Shown: positions 1 through 12,500 of the stretch, one piece after another
Position numbering within the stretch: position 1 is the stretch's first letter
Layout: every line of letters begins with the position of its first letter
DNA from: Cephalothrix spiralis
Taxonomy: Eukaryota; Nemertea; Palaeonemertea; Archinemertea; Cephalotrichidae
NCBI GenBank assembly: GCA_032353305.1
Contig: JAUCNG010380036.1
Location: forward strand, 1 to 17,750
Length of the DNA: 17,750 nt
Reading direction: 5' to 3'
The notes under the pieces: model-generated
Seen by the model: the letters and a program-made list of their open reading frames with translations, nothing else
The model's database searches: none
Told to the model about the DNA's origin: nothing
Translations under genes and position numbers: made by a program

Positions 1-4
1 AAAG

Positions 5-78
5 TGTGTCGAGACCGGGTATCGATCCAGGGACCCCTGGATTACAACGCCAGCGCTCTACCACTAAGCCACCGAGTT
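5..78 (-). tRNA. tRNA-like sequence (tRNA pseudogene or SINE head)
   Basis: Read on the minus strand, an A box (TGGCTTAGTGG from 71) and a B box (GGATCGATACC from 28) lie 43 bases apart, the tRNA spacing. The anticodon arm CTGGC-GTTGTAA-TCCAG has four pairs, with TGT (Thr) at the anticodon position. The acceptor stem pairs poorly (about five of seven including wobbles) and the T stem has a mismatch, so a functional tRNA is unlikely. It sits in the intron left of coding exon 11, in the same strand sense as the host gene. The window edge cuts off any SINE body. Confidence 0.5.
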
Positions 79-329
79 TTGGGCTCTATAACAAGTGAAG
101 GCTACATGACTGCTGTGCATATGGATTACAATTTTCCAAATCCATTCACAACTTTGTATCTGTAGATCAAAAGCGAAGACTTCAGAAAACCGACAAAACA
201 ACTATAAGCCTACCTATCTTTAGTACGATGAAGAGTACCCCTACGATCAGGCACCAAGTCTACTGGCGACATGTTAGATATATACGACCAATCGGCTCGA
301 AATATCACATTATTGTTAACCATACTAAC

Positions 330-526
330 CTCTCTTCCTCTTCTTTATTCCTTTGTACTTCCTCTTCTTTTCTCTGCTTTTCCTCCAGTTCCTTTCTCTT
401 TATATCATCTAATTCTTTTTGGCGTCTTTCTTCCTCCTCTTTAATTTTTCGTTCCTCTTCTAATTTTTTATTCTCAATTTCATCCAATTTTCTTTTCTTA
501 TCATCCTCTTTTTTCCGTTTTTCCTC
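330..526 (-). CDS. LRRIQ1: Coding exon 11 of LRRIQ1-like gene (E/K/R helix continues; last exon in window)
   Basis: The acceptor is TATTAATAG|GAGGAAAAA and the donor is GAAGAGAG|GTTAGTAT. It starts in phase 0, matching exon 10, and ends after two bases, so the gene must continue to the left of position 1. The peptide (461-526) repeats the E/K/R style of exon 10 (KKEDDKKRKLDEIENKK, then KELDDIKRKELEEKQRKEEE) and has no proline or aromatic residue. It resembles exon 10 in composition, but the exon phases differ, so a simple exon duplication is not supported. Confidence 0.88.
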
Positions 527-3500
527 CTATTAATATAAAGTTTTATTATTAGAAATGGTAATAAAACTTGAAAACTGCATGTATATACGTTGGCTTGGAT
601 CAGATCTGATATCATGTGAAAATATTATTCAAAGGATGGGGCGGGGAGTGAAGCCCTACCCTAGTTCAAAGTCCCTGGTAGCATATAGGATACGCTTAAA
701 ATAAATTGATCCATTTTCCAAAATATACCAATCAGGATTCTTCTTCAATTCATCTTAACAATAAAGCTCAATCCTCACGCTTATTTATCTTCAATTATAC
801 TTATTCATTTTAGACATGTGCTGCATCGCGATTTACTTAAAAGAGTTCCTTATTTTTTTGCACCTTTTGGCATGAAAAATGCAAGAATTGAATATCGAGC
901 TGAGCGAAACGAGACGTGAATTTTTGTTAAATTCCACATTACAAAAGGTCAATAATTTGTACAATTTTTATGAATATAAAATAAATTTGTCACATGTGTC
1001 ATTGGGTTTCAAAGACTTTAAAAATTTTCAAAATATTAGTGCCTTCGGATGGCTGTCAATTTAATTTGTGTGGCACTTCCCCCCCCCCCCTTCCCCCAAG
1101 AAGGATCATCGATTATCGTATCAAATGATTCTATTAAGCCTAGAACGAGGACAGAAATATGAGTTGACTTACCTCCTGTTTAAATCGCTTCGCTTCTTCT
1201 TCCTCTCTTTTTTTTCTTTCAATATCATCCTGTTTCTTTTTCTTTTCCTCTAGTTTCCTTATCTCTTCTTCTTCCTTTTGTCGTTTTAACTCATCTTTTC
1301 GTTTTCTCTCCATTTCTTCTTTTTTAATTTTTTCTTCCAATTTTCGCTGCTTCTCTTCCTCGACTTTTCTCTTTTCTTCTTCCTTTCTTTGCTTCTCTGC
1401 CTCCTCTTTCTTTCTTTTCTCTTCTTCCTTCTTTAGTTTTTCAACCTCATTACCTATTCTTTCCATTTCTTTTCTCCTAGACACAAAAAATTCAATTATT
1501 ATTGACTAGTCAATGCAATGTGATATGTTGGCCTGAGAAATCGAGGCACTGCGCCTTTAACTTTGGATCGCCACCTTATGTATACTTTAAAATGCTGTAC
1601 CGAGGAACCGGTTAACAGCGCCAAAAAGTCATTTGACAGTTCAGGGTGGCCACAACTTTCTGAAAACAAAATTCCCCGACATATCCAGAAATTTCCAGTC
1701 ACGACAACTTGAAAAATAGTCAGTCCGGCATCATTTTCAACTGCCAAATAACCCGGCACGACAAAAAATTTAACTCGGACAACATTTATTTTTCAAAATT
1801 CCATGACATTCCCATGACAATTTGGCCGGAATTCCATGACATTTCCAGGTTTTCGAGGCATGTGGTCACCACCCTGCAATCAAGTCTATAGGGAATTAAA
1901 CCACCATCTTGAATAATTAATGAGGTAAACGAGAAGCTCAAGATAATAAAGACATTATGACATATTTCTTTTCTCTATGCTATGCCTGGAAAGCTCACTT
2001 TGAATTTGTTAATGAATTTCCCCGTCATCAGAGTATTTAACATGTTTTTATGATTCATCGGAGTGCAGGTGAATACCTCACTTTTCTCTGCTCCATTTGA
2101 TGAGTATAAAAATGTTAAAATATTAAGGCTGAAAATTTAAGAAAAACCTTCGCTCATCCTCTTCTTTCTGTTTTTGATGTTTCTCTAGATTTCCAATCCT
2201 TTTGTTTATCATATTTTCTTTGACCTCTGATATGTTTTCCTCCAGCTCTTTACCATATTGTTTCCTAACACTGAAAAGTGAAGAGAAAATCGAAATTAAA
2301 CCAGGGGCAGTTTCGGATATGTATGGTCGTCACCTGGGAGTGAATGGCTATTGCTGTATTAACCTAACCCTATTTAGGCTATTCCTGAAGAGCTTTTTTG
2401 AGCTCGAATCTGAATTATAGCTTAATTTCAAGATTTTTATGGTATCAGAGTGTTTCTTTCTTTGCAAATGTCTTCAATACTATTCAAACAAGAATTACCT
2501 GTATCCTTTATAATGCTTTTGAATAGTTGTCGCGGCGAAATTTAAACGTTCCTGTTGTCTAACTTCCGTCTTCTGTTTTAAACCTTTATGTTCTTCTAGC
2601 ACTTTCTTAACGTCTTCGCCGAGTTCATTGATATATGCCTTTAAAGAAAAAATAATTATTTTCAATTATACAGGGTATCCCAATATTATGGAAAACAGCC
2701 AGATGACGTCATATTGTGACTTATTATGAATTTACCAGATCACTAGAGAGAACATGTTCTTTTCTTCAAATAAAATAAATTTGGTACAAATCTATCTAAC
2801 AACTGAGCTACATCAATTCTCCCCAAAAGACCAAAAAGTTCAACTCAAAGTTAAATCTTATTATAAATGAACGTCATGTCTCGGGAGTGAAAAAATTGTT
2901 TATGATTTTTTATGACTTTTTAATTTTTCTGAATTTCTTATTCAATTTTTTACTATTCAGAAAAAAGTTTATCAAAAATTGACATGCACTGAAAATATTC
3001 CAGAGATTAATTTTAGAGTGATGGAAAATAGCATTCTCTCGATTTAGTATAGGACCAGAGGTTTTTCGGGAAAATCGTCGTAGCTCCCTTAGTTATGAAC
3101 CGATCTGCACCAAATACGTTTTGTTCTGGAGTATAAACCATGCTCTCAATTAAGGCGCTCTCTACAGTGATCACCCGCAATGATATTTGACAATTTATAA
3201 TTAAAGTCGCAGGGTACAAGGGAATTATATTAGTCTCAACGGGCCCGGTAATACTAGTTCCCTTACCTATTATGGGGTCGAAAGTGAAAGTTATAGTTAT
3301 TTGCTTTATTTGGGCAATTAGTACTTTAAAGATGATGAAAATATGTCCAATACATGTAACTCAACATAACTCTTTGGTCAGTATAGTTTATAAGGACTAA
3401 TTTGATAATCAATCTGGAATATATTGTTCTAATGTTATTGTTTACGATCTACTGCACCTTAAACTCACAAATTGACGTTATCTAACTTCTATACATTTTT

Positions 3501-6500
3501 TTGAGGGACACACTGTATATAACCTTATAATCGACATGAACAATAAAAGCGAAATACATGTACATAACTTATACCTGTACATCAGGCAAATTATAATAAT
3601 TTTATTCACGAATCGACATAATAATTATGAACTTTGACAATTAGTAAGTATTTTCGGGTATGAGTTCTGAAAACCAAGCGGCACTTCCCGTCACTCTCCT
3701 CTCTCAGTAAACGACGATTTGGCGCTAATCAGTTCATAAACAAGCGAGCTACAATGATTTTCCTACTGGTCTAAAAATTCAAATTTGCCCAATAGGACGA
3801 AAATCTCATTATAAATCAATGGAATAAATGATTTCTGTTCGTGTTCTTATTTCTAAAGCTCGGTTAATTAAAGGACCATCTGGCGGCTTAAATTTTATTC
3901 TTTCGAATTTGAAACTAGTGCGCTAAAGAACACTTCTTTTCCCGGCAATATTTATACCCGATCAAGATTGTAGTACAGGTATCTACCTCTTGTTTACTGG
4001 AGTAATTTGAAACAGGCATTCAATCAAATTAAATCAGTCATTTACGTAGAATTAATATTTTACGGATCCGTGGTTTGACACATATCATGATATGGTGTGA
4101 AACACATTATGACTATTTTGTGATTATAACATTTAAATCGGATTTGCAAATGTGCACATGAAGAATTTTCAATAATACACATGTACTACGATCTTCGCAT
4201 TTTGTTTACTTTTCATTTAAGAAATTTAGCTGTGAAATACCTGCGTATTTGCTTATAATTAATGTTTTTAGATAATAATAACAAAAAGTTTTCCGCAGAA
4301 ATCATATGAATTATGAAACCATGCAAGAGATGTGCAAATATCAACATGTGGATGTTAGATTAATCACCGTTTTTGATAAAATAAACTAAAGCCATGCATT
4401 TTAAGAGCTATAAAAGGCCAACTGTCTGAAATAAAATCATTCATTCTGCAATCAGCATTCACAGATCAAACATGCATTCCAAAGAAGTTTTAGCCAAGCT
4501 CTGCAAAGCCTAAGCCCGCTACTCAAAGTCGGTGAAAAACATAAACCTCCTCGATGCCAAGTTGGATCAAGATATCATCCGAATGGGGCGATCTGCCAAA
4601 TGGAGCAAGAGCTGCAACTACAGCATCCGTCTCCGTATTGCCTCCATGGAAGGGATCCGGGAGGTGTATTACCAATACGCAGTCAAGACAGCCGAAGAAA
4701 TTGTCAAGCTCAGAAGCAAACTCCGTTGAATCTTTAACCTCACGGTTTTCACCGTTTTCTATTACAAGGCCCTTTTCAGGGCCACCCAAATTATCCTTCG
4801 ATGTGCTCATGCTCTGAAACTCGATAATCATTCATTCTCGGGCCCTTTGAAACGGTGAATAATCACATATTAAAAAGCTCACTAAGTCGTAGGAACACAA
4901 GTCGAAAGCCTATACATCGAAAATCAAAATGGCTCTAGTTATTTTAATAAAGAATGTATACAGAGGAAATAGGTGTTAAACTTTATTTCAATTTTAACGT
5001 TTTAAGCACTTAAATCAAATGTCTAGAAAATAAAAGATTTTAATTTAGAAGGCCAATCTCAAAATTAAAGAGGTCTGCTTAGGAGGATGATGGAATAATT
5101 TGGCGCTAATACTGTATGCGGTGTGCAGTCAAGTGAATTTTGAAAGTTCGTGGAAAAGTAGGGGCAAGTCGGTGATAAAATTTTAATTGGAATAAAATAG
5201 CTACCCTGAACATATTTGAGAAATAGATATTCATTTAATTTCGTTAGCTTTAGATATTTGTAACTGATTACAATAATCATACAAACAAGATAAAGCTTGA
5301 TTTTGTTATCTCAAAAAACACATTTTAAGAAAATACACTTAACACTAAGCTCTACAAACCTGGTTTTTTAAATGATCCTTATCAATCACATCTTGATGCT
5401 TCTGTAGTTGCTTGTTAAACTCTGCATCTTTTTCCTATGGTAAAAAAATAACATTTTTAATTATTCATTATTTAGAACCGATGCTAATTGAATAATGTGT
5501 GTGTGCAAATTGTCATCTTGATGGATTGATTGGCTGCTGAATTTGTATTGTACACTGGAACCGCCAACTGGAACTCGACAAGGGATGTTTCCTTAATAAG
5601 TTGACACTTTCGTAGTTGCAACCCAGTTTGGACGCTGACCGTCAGCGTGTATATAGAATAATAACATCCGAAACAATATCGCGACGAAACAATTGTGTTG
5701 TTCTTGCTTCTAACATTAGATTTGAATTGGCCACCTGTGGACTTAACTCAGAATCAAATATTTTCCTTAATATTTAGTACAGCATTATGTACCCTAGGAA
5801 ACTCACATCAAAATATTTTTTTATCACCTGGGATCGCCTTCATAATCATCAGTGTACAAGTATGTCATATATCGATACTATTTCCCCTATCCTCCCCTAT
5901 GGGTCATTCCATATAATCAGAACAAACCCGAATATATGGGCCTGATGAAATGGAGTGGAATGAACCCTAACTAAAATTTCAAGTCATTATTTTGCATTTT
6001 TCAACTTAATCTTGGTGAATGTGAAGACGATTTTGATAAGGAATATTTTGATAAACGTTCCATATTGCTACTCTTGGTATTAAGGAAAATGTTTTACTCT
6101 GAATCCGTTCACATTTTCGTTTTAAATCAATAATATTGATACCGAGTAGTCATCACATATAGATAGCACTCTACTGTTTAAAAACTATGGTCGATCGTTT
6201 ACATTTATTCAACATCAGCTAACCAAGGCCTTTTATTTGCAAACACTTGCAAATTTATAACTAATAGCTACGATTTCATGCCAAGAACAAGAGTCGAAGT
6301 AGATAATTAATATTCAATAATAAATCTTCCAATTACCAACCTTTCTAGCCTGTTGCACTCGGACTTCTTCTTGGCTGTGCTCTTCTGCCTTTCTTTTCCA
6401 ATTAATTTCTTTGTTTTCAAAAGACTTAACTTGCCTCTTTGATTCAACATTGCGTTCCTTTAAAAATATATCATAATTAATTAGTTTGTCTTAAAATCAT

Positions 6501-9500
6501 CTAAAAAATATATAGGATTTTTTGGTTAAAATATAGGAAATTCTTGGGGACTTATTGACTAAAATTAAATAAGATTTTTAGGACAAGTTTCATAATTTAA
6601 ATATTTCCAACATAACATATTTCACGTGCACTTTTTACTCACGATCAAGGCAAAAATCCCGGGGGAATGCCGCTGAAAATTTAATGTACACCCCGAATTG
6701 CCCAAATATTTCCAAATTGAGTACCATTCAAAAATCCTATTTTATTTTCTTTGATGTCAAATTTAACGTCTGAATTGACTTTAAGGTTCTTTAAGATTTC
6801 AAAAATGACCTCGAATCTGCGGCACACTCTATCAACTTTTAATAATAAATGACCCCCCCCCCCCCCGGGGCAAAAATAGGATGAACGTACAGTAGTGAAA
6901 TGTTATAGACATGGTATCAACTGACTTCAATTTATATGAAATGAAATTAATGAAGCACTTTTTATAAGAGAAACAGAATAATTTTGCGAGGGGGGGGGGG
7001 TCATGGAAAATTATGTAGGCTGAAAAAATTGCAAAATGGGTTTAGGTACCTACCATACTCTAAATTTGGACTTTTGCAACCCGTCACCCCTTTTTGCATT
7101 TTTCCCCCATTTGTGAAATAAATTTCCAGCCAATTTTTGACCATGCATCCTTAGTTTTTCAGCACAATTTTTCAGCACAATCATTCAGGGCAAATTTTTT
7201 CCAGCGCGCATATCTTTTCTGTATATTTTGACCATCCACCAAATTTTTTCGGTTTTTGCAACTAAAAACTTTTTATATGGTTCCTATGGTGTTTTACGTG
7301 TTAATTCAATAAATATTCATGCTTTAAACACGATTTAGGGTACAAAAACAATGGAAAGCACTCGAGGAAAAAATTTGCAAAGTGTAGAATTTTCAGAATT
7401 TGAGATATTTGACTTAATTAAACTTACTCTTAAAATTTAAACCATCTTTTGCTTTCGGGGATATCTCCTACGCGATTCAGATGATAACTTTCTGGTTTTT
7501 AAAAATAAAAGTCAAGACCCTGCGGACATGCAAAGTAAATATGAGACTTCGCTAAATGAATCAAGATTTTAGACGCGTCTAGGCTATATTTGACTTTCAG
7601 TTATGGAGACCATGAGAAACGGAGGGAACACAATGGACAAACGGCGATTCATTGCGGCCAAAACTTCCCCACAACAAAATGTCATGACATTTACACGAGT
7701 TTTCTCGGAAATGTCCAGTCTCCACATATTAAAAAAGCCTGAAGGAGTCGCAACCTCTTTTACAACCCGCCCTGACCCGCCGAATAATTTTGATCGGATG
7801 ACATTTCATTCACAAAATTCTAGGACACAGGTTTTTACTATTTGTTTTCAATGACAATAAGGGCAGATTTTTAAATTCAATTGCATTTCCAGGTTTTCTA
7901 GACATTTGGACCTGCGATTACGTTACTCCAGCAATCTTCGCAATGTCCACCATTGTTTTCTAAGTCTCCTATACTACCGGTATATGAAAGACCGAAGCTT
8001 CGTGACGAGTACTCACTGTCCCGGTTCCCTCACAGTGAATATGATCTAAAAGCGCTTCTAGTTGGCTTTAAAGCTACTTACCATTAAAATAAATAACTGA
8101 ATAATATACAGTGTTCTCAAAAAAGGTTGTCCTACTTTACAGATTACAGATGCATAAATTTTGTATTCTTGAAAAATACTATGAAGCAACCATGTGCATC
8201 TAATTTCCTTTCTATTGATACCACTTATGCCGTCATGCATGACTGAAATACCATTTTACCAGATGATCCGAACTTGGAAAAGTTTGATTTCAATCTTTCT
8301 TTTTATTAATAGCTCGTTCTCCGTCATGCAGGACGAAAGTACGTGTAGTATCAATAGAAAAGTAATGCTCTCATTTTTCAAGAATGCTCCTTTAACTTGT
8401 AAAATACGATTAACTTTTTTGTGACATTCATTTTAAATTCGCTGTTTTTATAATTACCTCTTGAATTTTCCGGTCTTTTATAGATTTTTCAATCATCCAA
8501 GATCGTAATTTTTCATTCATTTTATTTTCTAATTCTTCAGCCTCGGATAGCAACATAACTGCACCATCTAGAATCAAAAGACATTGTATAAATATAATTT
8601 TAAGGAAAAAGATTAGGAACCCGAAGGGATCATTTTAATACAAGTTCAGGCGTCATAGTAATTTTTGATGTCCTAATTTTAAGATTTTAGGAGAATTTTT
8701 TTTAAATTTTAGTAGATTTTTAGCAATATTTTAGGAGATTTTTCATGAGTTTTTATGATAATAGAATGGATTTTCTAATAACTTTCCTTCATTACGAACA
8801 AAATATTTTTGCTTTACAATAAATCAATATAATCTATGCATATAATTCATTAAGACTCTAACCATAATAAGTTTTTGATTTTTGTCACGCGACTAGATGC
8901 ACAAATAAACCTAAAATGAAAAAAATTATGCCCAGGGAAGTGAAGCGAGAAATTTTTGACACTTTTTTTCTTTTTTACAACATTTTCGTCAAAATGTTTA
9001 GGAAAAATAATAGAATTTTAGGTTATATTTTAGGAGATTTTAGGAGGAATGGTCAGATATCATAAAATTTTAGGAGAACTATGAGGCCTGCCAGTTGCTA
9101 ATAAATTATTTAAAGATGGTTTTCAGATCATTTTTATATTTAACATAGCATTGACTTGTCATTTATAACGAAGAATGCAATGGTCAAATATATTTAATGA
9201 TACATTAATAAAGATAGGAAGAGCTTTGAATATATATTGTCTGGAAGGTCGTTCATATATAGTACGAAAAGCAGGGGCCCAGGATCAACCCAGGAGGTAC
9301 CTCACCTCAACTCAAATCAATAATTCGTTAATCGATTATGATCATGATTTCTCTTTATGGACAAAAAAATCTCGGGAGAGTGATCCAACTTGATATTTTA
9401 TTATTGGAATTTCTTCATAGTTAGAACGGATTTATCATGTTAATAATGTAATATGCACCCCGTCGAAAACGAAATAAAACAATTTTATAGACCAATGAAA

Positions 9501-12500
9501 TCACTGAAATATCACGTGAGGACTGCCCAGGGGTACTCCAAATAAATGCAACTTTAACTTCTACTGAATACCTTTTGGTAACCTGACTATTTTCAGAATC
9601 TCCAGGGCGAGGTACACACTACAAACATTCACAATCAAGATGAGTGCAATTTATATAATGCGTGATTAAATCGACCTAAAAGTTATGGCACACTCTCTAA
9701 GATTTCTCTGTACAAATGCCAACAGCAATTAAATGTAACCTTTCTTCTAAAAATTAGATTCATTGTTGTAGGCGTTAAATTAGATGATCACTTTAAGGGA
9801 TAATTTGTTTACCTTTTTCTGAAATCCCATTAATCTGTTTTCCGACCTCGGCTTGATCCTCCTCGGGCGATACTGATTTAATCAAAAGATCATTAGGTTC
9901 AGTCAAAAATGTCGATATGTCAGCACCATCATCAGTTTCAAATAATGCATCTTCATCCTCCCGATCCAGCTCAGCTAAAATCTACAAAATGATAAGAAAT
10001 TTTGAGAAAAAAAGAGCGGGGAAATTTAACTTTTCAATAATATTTTTCATCCCGATATCAAGAGATTTCGCCATTCTTGGGACTTGATCAGGCTATAATA
10101 CCAAATTATTATTTTCTTATCCTCCCAAAATTTGAATAAAATATTTTCTGAAGCTGGCTAACGACTTCTGTGCAGAATTGAAGTATACATACATTACACG
10201 TCAGCGTATTAATACATGGAGTAGAATCGACGCTCTCTTTCCGTATAGAGAAGATAGATAGGGTAAATGCTCGAGCAAGAGGAGATTTATTTAATTTCTT
10301 AGACAACATTATTTCCGTTTAAAGATTAAATATTTTGACTTTCAACAGGATCTCCCGAAATTGAGTCCAAGCAGGAAATAGTGGTTTGGGACCACTCACC
10401 CCGGCCCGGACCAGGTTGAAAAACGAAGGACTTATAATACTGATTTTAACCGATTCCATTAACCAGTTATATAAAGTTTTAACAGAAATTTGCCCCCGAC
10501 AACTTATCAAGACCCCAAAACTATTTAAAATGCATACTCTTCTCTTCAACTCCTCTGGATTTTCACCTCTTGCACTGGCTATAGAAATAAGCTCAACATC
10601 GTCTTCAATATCTGCAATAAATTGAAAAGATATATGTACATATTACTTGTCTATAAACCATTGCGCAAAATAAGGGACTATGAAAAGCCTTTATTTCTTG
10701 ATTCGTTGATGGATCAGAAGTCGAACAAGTTTTAAAAAACGATTTCAAGAAACAATATCTAAAACAGGGTGTCTAAAGATTTACCAGGATCATTATCCAT
10801 GACTTTCCCTGACTTTCCATGACCATTTCTATCCCATTTCTAACCATTTTCCCTGAATTTCTTAATTTTCATTATCGAAATATCAACAACTCTATTTCTA
10901 AACAAAAACAGATTCATCTTAAAGTAAACAAATACAAAGAGCGAGTCTCAACTTTTAAAGCAATGTAATAAATCTGAACTGCGCCGAAGGCGCCGAAAAG
11001 TTTGAGTTTTTATGTATAAGAACACGAAAATTTTTGATATTTCAGAAATTTTTCCCAAATCACAAAGATGAATTCCCCGACTTTCACTGACCAATTTTCA
11101 ATTCCCTGACGTTCCATGTTTCCCTGACCCTATAGACGACCTGTAAAAATTCGCGCCGCCGATGGTCTATATTAAACTTCAAAATAACAAAAAAATTTAC
11201 CCTGCGCGCTCCGCCGATGAAAGCTAGTCCGTAAACCAATCAATAAAAAAGGCATAAGCGCATATAGATATTTTTTTTCTTATGCTTATGTCCATAGTAT
11301 TATGACACCGCGAGAAAGAATAGATAAATTTATCTATTCGTGATGTTACTCAGTACATTATAAAACCAGTAAGATCATCCAATAAATGTCAAAAATAAAC
11401 CGATAAGAACATTTTTATTTGGCTTGACGATTAAAGAGGTAAGGTTTCATATGATGAATTGTTTATTTAAAGGAAAGGGTAATTTTAATTGACTTACGGG
11501 CATCAAATTTTACTTTTAATATATCACCACATTCTTCTAAATCATTTTTGATGAATTCCGATCGATTTTGAACAATACTTAAATAATCCGAAACAAAAGA
11601 AGGTAATTCTTCATTTTCCTAAAAAAAATATACAAAATATTAAATTCAAACATTATTGCTTCTTTTATTAATGAATTTGTTAAATAACGGACAGGTCAGG
11701 GGGGTTGTCTTGAAAGTACATGCACCAACGTCTCCGAAGTGAATTTTTTTGAAATTTTACAATGTGACCCACCACCCCTTCACTAACTTGACATTTGCGT
11801 CACTTCGAAGACACAACCTTAAAACACCCACCACAAACCATGACTAACTTGACATTTTTTCTCTCATTTTTCAGACCTTGGTAGAAAACAAACCACCATT
11901 TTTTAGGAAAATATTTGAGTGCGGTGAAAAAAATTGTACAAAATTTCCACTGTGTACAAAAAATAGGGGATGCGTACTAATTGTTAAAATTATGAACTTT
12001 TTTTGACATTTTGCATCATTTTTCGGACAATACTTTCTAGGAGACAAAAACCTCACTTTCAAGACAATAGCCAACGTCTCGAAAGTGGTCTTGAAAGTAA
12101 GACCAATGTCCAAAAACACCCCACCCCCCGGACAGGTAGTATATTTATTTCACTCGGCAATCTGTTGCTCAGAGAGCTGCATGGCTCCCTCCATCTGAAG
12201 TAAGACCACCTTTTCACTAACGTTCGGTGTTGTTGAAAGTTACCCATGTAGGTAGAGCTTGAGACTCTTAATCTCATGTTCGAACCCCGTTCGATCCACT
12301 TCTCTCGCCAACTAATCTATAAAAGCTGTCACCCAGTGCTCCAGACTGGGTTGCGTAAATGCAAAATCAAAGGCAATTGCGACACCTTTCAATTGCCTCG
12401 GCTTGGTGGATATGATATACTTATCATGCACATAAAAGAACCCTGGGGCTATTCAAAAAAAGAACAACCGAGAGAGCCGCTCCCAGGTGCTTATAAGGGT

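Noticed and set aside
5-78. Functional tRNA-Thr(TGT)
   Set aside because: The acceptor stem pairs poorly and the T stem is mismatched; pseudogene or SINE head is more likely.
228-533. Serine/phenylalanine-rich plus-strand open frame
   Set aside because: It is the antisense reading of the E/K/R-coding exon 11; repeated TTC/TCC/TCT codons come from the complement of GAA/GAG/AAA.
1499-1759. 86-codon minus-strand frame
   Set aside because: It lies largely within the MITE and its flank and has no splice or protein features.
3013-3219. 68-codon minus-strand frame in the mariner-like element
   Set aside because: It shows no DDE transposase motifs and sits in a non-autonomous element.
4523-4831. 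102-codon minus-strand frame over the histone-type unit
   Set aside because: It runs antisense through the stem-loop and promoter-oriented unit, has no matching splice sites, and is most simply a shadow of the less AT-rich plus-strand sequence.
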